Source: Rhizophagus clarus (Eukaryota; Glomeromycota; Glomeromycetes; Glomerales; Glomeraceae). Taken from it: a DNA stretch of 64,000 bases. The notes beneath the pieces were generated by a model. It was not told the DNA's origin, made no database searches, and saw only the letters and a program-made list of their open reading frames with translations. This document shows, in pieces, positions 58,901 through 64,000 of the stretch. The stretch lies in contig BLAL01000047.1 of NCBI GenBank assembly GCA_015698045.1, positions 744,001 through 808,000 of the forward strand. Direction: 5' to 3'. Made by a program: the position numbers and the translations under genes. The stretch's first letter is position 1. Every line of letters starts with the position of its first letter.

Positions 58901-59708
58901 TCAATAAAGAAATACTTGTTACAACTGATGCTGAAATGATTTTGTAATTGAAAAGAAAATCTCTCGAATTTTCTATAACGAAGAGCAAGAGTACAAAATG
59001 TTCATGGAACGAATATTCTATTAAATCTTATGTGAATAGCGAAATGCAGATAATATCACATATATGTCTTTTTTTATCCACTAGAATTCGTCATGTTCTC
59101 TTTAGTGTCTTATATAATAGTATTTGTTATTTAACTTCAAACCGTGTTAAAAGACTTCTTTTTGTATGTTGCATAAGCAGCTCGTGTTAGATATATGTAT
59201 ATCTACTCTAACTGTACAAACGTTTTATTTGTAGCCTATTTACATGATCAATATTACTTAATACTCGCATTGTATCCAACGCTTCGATATATCGTGGTGA
59301 AATATATCCCATAAATAGAGTTTGGAACCGGTTGGATTTTCGGAAACCGAATTTAAAACGACCGGTTTGACTCGTTTAAAATCGATTTTTACAAAACCGG
59401 TTGGAACCGAATTGTACAACCGGTTTATATTTATTATGATAACAGCGATAAGATAAGATCTAGATCTATTTATCTTTTAAGAATCAGCATATTTAATGAC
59501 TAATATAAATCAAATTTAAGAATTTCATATTTCAAATCCTTCTAACGTCGAATATTCGATTAGAACAATTTAAAATGCGCAATTTCGAATAATTTACCCT
59601 AAACCCATAAATAATCTTTTAATAAAGCATTAATTTGTACATCACTTAGTAATATATTATTTGGTTATTATTATAATGGGAAATTCCCATTTAAAATGGT
59701 TCTTTTAA

Positions 59709-60152
59709 TTCGTGATCCGCCTAAGAACTGCAAAAAGTTACTATATAAATTCGGTGCAAAAAATTTAAAACGTTATCTCGTATTATCTCGTGAGCCAGTG
59801 ATTGGATTTCGATGAGCCTTAAGTTATTTTGTAGATGTCAATGTCCTCTTCAAAATAAATACAAAAAAATTCGAAACCTGATTGGTAAATCGTGAGATAA
59901 TCACAAAAAACTATTTTTTTCGGAGCGGATCGGATTCCAAATTGGGGAATCCGATCCGCTCCGAAAAAAATAGATTTTGGCGATTATCTCATGATCCTTT
60001 TTTTATTTTGAGGAGAACATCGAGTTCTACAAATTAACATATGGTTCATCGAAATCCAATCACTGGTTCACGAGATAATACGAGATAACGTTTTAAGTTT
60101 TTTGCACCGAATTTATATAGTAACTTTTTGCAGTTCTTAGGCGGATCACGAA
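59709..60152. mobile_element. Foldback MITE with TTAA target duplication
   Basis: A 444-bp near-perfect hairpin. Ends TTCGTGATCCGCCTAAGAAC and its inverse, exact TTAA on both sides (59705–59708, 60153–60156). Arms stay paired to the centre, where TCGGAGCGGATCGGATTCC faces GGAATCCGATCCGCTCCGA. No ORF. TTAA duplication indicates a piggyBac-type transposase in trans (inference). Confidence 0.92.
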
Positions 60153-60512
60153 TTAAATTTAATTTAATTAAATCATAGCAAAGGGGGGTGGTGGTAAGCG
60201 ACGTAATTATATGGATAAAATCAGATCAAGAAAAAGGCTAGAAACATTTTTTGATCATCGATCATCAAAATTAAGTTCCAAATACGACACATAAAAATGT
60301 TGAAAAAAAAAATCTAAATGAGATTGAAATAAGAAAATTGCGACTGATTCACAGTAAAAAAATGTTTAAGAAAAATCACGCGACGATTTTTTTTTTTATT
60401 ATAAAAAAGGTGGTGGCCATGCATGAAGAACACACAGAAAAACAACTAAAAACTATAAAATTAAAATTACTAAAATAATAACTCTCTAATACGAATTATC
60501 TTCAGAAACACT

Positions 60513-60656
60513 ATGAACCGATTTATTTTTGTATTTGCTGCTATTTTATTTTTTGTCATGGTACCTAATGGTGAAGCGCACCCTACTACGAAAAGGTGCT
60601 GTGGCAATTGGGATCAACCCGATTCCGATTCCGTAACCCCTACAACCGACGCGTAA
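60513..60656 (+). CDS. Small secreted peptide precursor with dibasic site, hypothetical
   Basis: A 47-codon ORF, too short for routine ORF calling. Residues 1–22 (MNRFIFVFAAILFFVMVPNG…) look like a classical signal peptide, with a likely cleavage site after GEA (residue 22). The remaining ~25 residues are hydrophilic: HPTTKR, where Lys-Arg is a Kex2-type processing site, then CCGNWDQPDSDS and a Thr/Pro end. Cleavage after KR would release an acidic ~19-residue peptide with two adjacent Cys. It lies inside the TA-flanked TIR element, after the nested foldback. An overlapping longer ORF in another frame (60596–60847) looks random. Could be an effector or signalling peptide or a chance ORF; F/I-rich starts arise easily in AT-rich DNA. 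Confidence 0.5.
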   Translation: MNRFIFVFAAILFFVMVPNGEAHPTTKRCCGNWDQPDSDSVTPTTDA

Positions 60657-61974
60657 CCCACTATTTAAGTGTGGGTCAAAATACTGTCAAAATATCATCT
60701 ATTGTATCAGTGTTAACAAATTACTGTATAGCATATTTTTATATTTTATATTTTTTTTTCATTTTGTCAAATAATTTTTTTAATTCTATTTTTGCATTTG
60801 TAATTCAAGAACTAGCAACAAATCATTTTTTTTTGAATCTTCCATAGTCGCTAATTTTTTGCGAATTTGCGATGTATTTTTAGACCATGTATCATTTATT
60901 TACTGTAATAACGGTAAAGTTGCAAAAGTTGGAACATTTGTAAAATTCAATGACAATAACAGAGAATAATAAATAATTTAAAATTAATTTTAATGCATTA
61001 AGTATGGTACTTCTTGGCTTTATGAACCATCTTTTTATGTGCTGTTTACTATATTTCATGCATACTATGATAAATAGCTAACGTTTTTGCCATTTATTAC
61101 AATTACATTATAATTATGTTTTAATGGATCACATCTTAAATTATATTATTTGATATATTTGTTAAAATTTTGCTCTAGCAATTTTTAAAAATGTTTGGTG
61201 CCTAAATTTACTAAACTTTAATATCGAACCGGTTTGAGCAACCGGTTGCACCCGCTTTAAACGCAAACCGGTTTTCGTAACATGAATCCGGGTTAAACCA
61301 AATTGTCAAAACCGGTTTAAAACCGGATTTCAAACCGGATGGTACAACCAGGTTCCAAACTCTAGCCTTTCATTAGTTTTGATTTTCTAAAGACACTTTT
61401 TTGTCATAGTGCTGCGTCACCCGCGGTTCTTTTCATGTGGAGTACAAAGAGTTAACTCTCAAACATTACTTACATTTTTGAGATAACTTGAAGAGTTTTA
61501 TGTATATCATCATGATCATGTCTAGACGTTCTTTTATTCGTAAGAAAATTTGTTTATTAAACCTATTATAAAGCTCTTAAGCAAACAACATACTGTTTTC
61601 CAGTCTTTATCTCCCCATATTTTAATAAGGTTATTAGGTTATTGTACCCTTCTGCAAAAAATTATTTTTCAAAAATTTTGCAAAGCAATGATCAAGGTAA
61701 GAGTTCCCTAAGAATTCATCTTTATTTACGATTTTACATCGTTTTATAATTTTCAGTTTAATTAAACGATTATAAATGACGTAATTAAATTCTTAGTATT
61801 ACCGATCAAAATATTACAGATCGTACAAGTCACATGATAATACGAACAAATAAGAATAGATTTTATTCAACATACACTGTTTTTCCTAATTTGAAAGTTT
61901 AACATTATTAACACTACAGGTTTACAATTGACAACAAAAATGGTTGAAAATAATTATTATTATATCATATATAT

Positions 61975-62371
61975 GGGGAGCCGTCCGAAATCCCGAAACT
62001 CAAAATCCCGACTGTCAAAATCCCGACAGATCATTAATATTTTTAGATAGGAGTTTCACACTGGATTTTTTATATAAGATAGGAGTTACTTAGGGTTAAT
62101 TTAGAGTTAGTTTAGGGTTAGCTTAGGGTTAGTATTAGGTTAGGGTTAGGGTTAGGGTTAGGTTAGGTTAGGAAGGGCTAGGAAAAAAAACTGCGAGCGA
62201 AGCGAGCAAAGGAAGTGGTTGAATAATTAATTTATTAATAAAAAAAATTGTCGGGATTTTGTACCTGTCGGGATTTTGTGCCTGTCAGGATTATGTACCT
62301 GTCGGGATTTTGTACTGTCGGGATTTTACACCTGTCGGGATTTTGAGTTTCGGGATTTTGTACCATACCCC
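61975..62371. mobile_element. MITE-like element with AAATCCCGA repeats and telomere-like core
   Basis: 397 bp with inverted ends GGGG … AAATCCCGAAACTCAAAATC, flanked by ATATATAT on both sides (target duplication ambiguous in AT repeats). Several copies of TGTCGGGATTTTG point inwards, more on the right than on the left. The interior (62094–62180) is a run of TTAGGG/TTAGG telomere-like repeats, followed by GCGAGCGAAGCGAGC. Confidence 0.75.
62094..62180. repeat. Interstitial telomere-like TTAGGG repeats
   Basis: About ten degenerate TTAGGGTTAG-type units, four of them nearly perfect (62140–62160). They are inside a short TIR element and flanked by ordinary DNA, so this is not a chromosome end. 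Confidence 0.85.
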
Positions 62372-62779
62372 ATATATATGTTTTTGTTTATTTGAGATTT
62401 AACGTTAATCATTAAGCTTGCTTTGCATTTTAATATGAATCATAAAAATAATTGTTTTTTTTGATGATAAGTTGCGGATTTATGGTCTTTATCATTACAT
62501 TATAAATAGACGTATCAAATTTATGAACGTAAAATGTTGCTTTATTCAATAAACTAATTAATATATTATGACAATTATTTATTTCTAGTAATTGAATATA
62601 TAATTATATGAGAATTATAATTATAAAAGCAAAATCACAAACCTTAAATATTATAACATAGTAGCATTGCTTTAATTTATAGGAAATGGGAATATACGAT
62701 GGGCTATTGTCCTCATCATATCTGAAATGTCTGAGAAAGTCATAACTATCGGTTACCATTAGAAATAATCCATGATCTT
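62372..62779. other. Intergenic, nothing recognised
   Basis: AT-rich, no open frame of note. Confidence 0.35.
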
Positions 62780-63934
62780 ATTCTTCTGAATGAATATTTG
62801 CTCTATTTTCACCTACGAAATGAACTTTATTTTGAACATCAATATTTAATATTTAGTGTTAATTGAATTCATTTTGATACTAACTAAAAGATGTTAAATT
62901 TAAAATGCAAATATAAAACATATTTCATTATATCTGTAATAAATAATCGGCTAGTGTAAATTAATGTATTGTTTGAATAAACAGGTTTGCTATGAAATAC
63001 TATTAAATAAAAAGTTATATGATCAGTCGCAATAATATACTGTACGTTTCTGTTCTTCTATTATTAATACATTTCAATACATAAATGAATTAATAATAGT
63101 TATCGTTCAAAGATCATGAAAACTTTCATAGACCGATATTTTTATTAAGCATAACAATAATGCATGATTTATATGATTGATATGATAAAGCGAAATAAGA
63201 TGTAAATGAATATGCTTATATTGTTATTTTTATTCTACTTTTAACCCACTTTATAAGCTTTATATGCTTTATATATACTTTTCTATAAGGTTATTTATTT
63301 ATGTTATTAATGCATGATCAAAAAGCGTCAGAACGATAACACTTTTATTGGATGTGCTATATCAGTCACAAGGTCCTTCATTGATTGGTGAAAATGGTCC
63401 ACTACGTGGCCCATTTTCATCCAATCTTTCAGTTACTCCCATCTAATAATATGTATTTATATTATATAAAATACCTTCTGTTGCGTTTTTTGTTACAGGA
63501 AAATTTCAAATTAGTGAATTTTACTTGTAAGCAATTTTGTTTTTTGATATGCTGATTTAATACATATACTTTTAACGTTTTCTAATCTGTTAAGTATAAC
63601 TTTATGAGTTCCAGATCTTACTAATTGTTGACGTTTACTTTTAAATAATTTGAACACAATATTCACAATATGATGTAGCTAAACATTCTTTATTACAATT
63701 TTCACAAATTCTTCTTGTTCCCGAATTTTTCATGACTTTATCTCGATGAGAAGCCTCATTAATTCTTCTTATTGCTTTAACATTTTCATCTTTTATAAGT
63801 GATTCATCAGATAGAAGTGTTTGTTGATAAAATTCATATTGTTTGTGTGAGTTATTGTGAATATTATAATAATCAGTTAATGAATATGTTTTATTAATTG
63901 CTGCATTGATTAATTCTTGTCGAATTGTAGACAT
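62780..63934 (-). pseudogene. Internally deleted remnant of the Cys-rich TKL kinase
   Basis: ATG 63934 opens 97 codons of the family N-terminus (STIRQELINAAINK, SGTRRICENCNKECLATSYC) to a stop at 63641. Then comes only the end of the usual first exon (QQLVRSGTHKVILNRLENVK, about 63645–63565). It jumps to the C-terminal KIH.FEI … QQK at the tail junction (~63480). The whole kinase core (glycine loop, HRD, DLG) is deleted. Tail mini-exons are still traceable: the 12-bp exon near 63049–63060, the FHSK exon near 62985–63003 and HSEE-like DNA near 62780–62800. Not functional as a kinase, though the N-terminal Cys domain remains open. Confidence 0.85.
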
Positions 63935-64000
63935 GATGAATTTTTCTTATGGTAGAATAATTTAATAGTAATTTAGTTTGCCAGCGCTTTTATTAAAAAA

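Larger units (their letters stand above)
59318..61362. mobile_element. 2,045-bp TIR element rich in AACCGGTT, TA-flanked
   Basis: Ends GAGTTTGGAACCGGTT and (inverted) GAGTTTGGAACCTGGTT, each flanked by TA (59316–59317, 61363–61364), as in the Tc1/mariner superfamily. Both ~110–150-bp end regions are studded with ACCGGTT words in either orientation. It contains the 444-bp TTAA element (59709–60152) and the small secreted-peptide ORF (60513–60656), but no recognisable transposase, so it is non-autonomous or a carrier of captured DNA. Confidence 0.75.

Noticed and set aside
61975-62371. Chromosome end suggested by TTAGGG repeats
   Set aside because: Repeats are short, degenerate, enclosed by inverted repeats and followed by ordinary sequence including a kinase remnant.
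1-64000. tRNA or rRNA genes
   Set aside because: I looked for B-box-like GGTTCGAATCC words and conserved rRNA blocks by eye and found none; a covariance-model scan would settle it.

Overview
The window is very AT-rich eukaryotic DNA with short GT–AG introns and gene families typical of arbuscular mycorrhizal fungi (Glomeromycotina, Rhizophagus-like). These include an expanded tyrosine-kinase-like (TKL) kinase family, a kinase fused to Sel1 repeats, a Crinkler-type P-loop protein and many decayed transposons. The taxon is inferred from gene content, not from a marker gene. I see no rRNA, no tRNA and no CRISPR array.

Layout. 1–1.5 kb: ~105–120-bp satellite array running off the left edge. 1.7–3.0 kb: TKL kinase lacking a visible 5' exon. 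4.4–4.7 kb: hAT-type MITE. 6.3–6.65 kb: integrase relic. 7.3–11.3 kb (minus): intact five-exon kinase–Sel1 gene. 13.9–16.3 kb: intact three-exon Crinkler-like gene. 18.5–22.75 kb: complete Tc1 transposon with an intact DD34E transposase and very long compound inverted repeats. 25.2–27.5 kb: Cys-rich-N-terminus TKL kinase. 27.7–35.3 kb: less AT-rich mosaic of relics (zinc-ribbon fragment, integrase, coiled-coil/Gag, retropepsin), with one apparently intact four-exon PD-(D/E)XK-like gene on the minus strand (31.2–32.35 kb). 36.3–43.05 kb: giant foldback element. 43.3–45.5 kb: paralogue of the 25.2-kb kinase. 47.5–51.0 kb: decayed large transposon-type protein. 51.4–52.2 kb (minus): membrane-anchored beta-rich protein. 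55.3–57.6 kb (minus): kinase pseudogene. 58.6–62.4 kb: a cluster of inverted-repeat elements, one carrying a small secreted-peptide ORF. 62.8–63.9 kb (minus): kinase remnant.

How it fits together. The kinases at 25.2, 43.3, 57.6 (pseudogene) and 63.9 kb (remnant) are one local family. They share a Cys-rich N-terminus, a first intron at the same site and a tail of tiny phase-1 exons. Upstream DNA of the 25.2-kb copy (about 23.8–24.35 kb) is recognisable again at 35.9–36.28 kb, so the 43.3-kb copy arose by segmental duplication and the 6.77-kb foldback later landed between its upstream DNA and its start codon. Another piece of kinase-upstream DNA sits at 46.0–46.2 kb without a kinase. The window therefore shows birth, transposon disruption and decay of a signalling-gene family. 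Exon joins below were read by eye from splice motifs and reading frame; where I say a join is in frame, I counted it.
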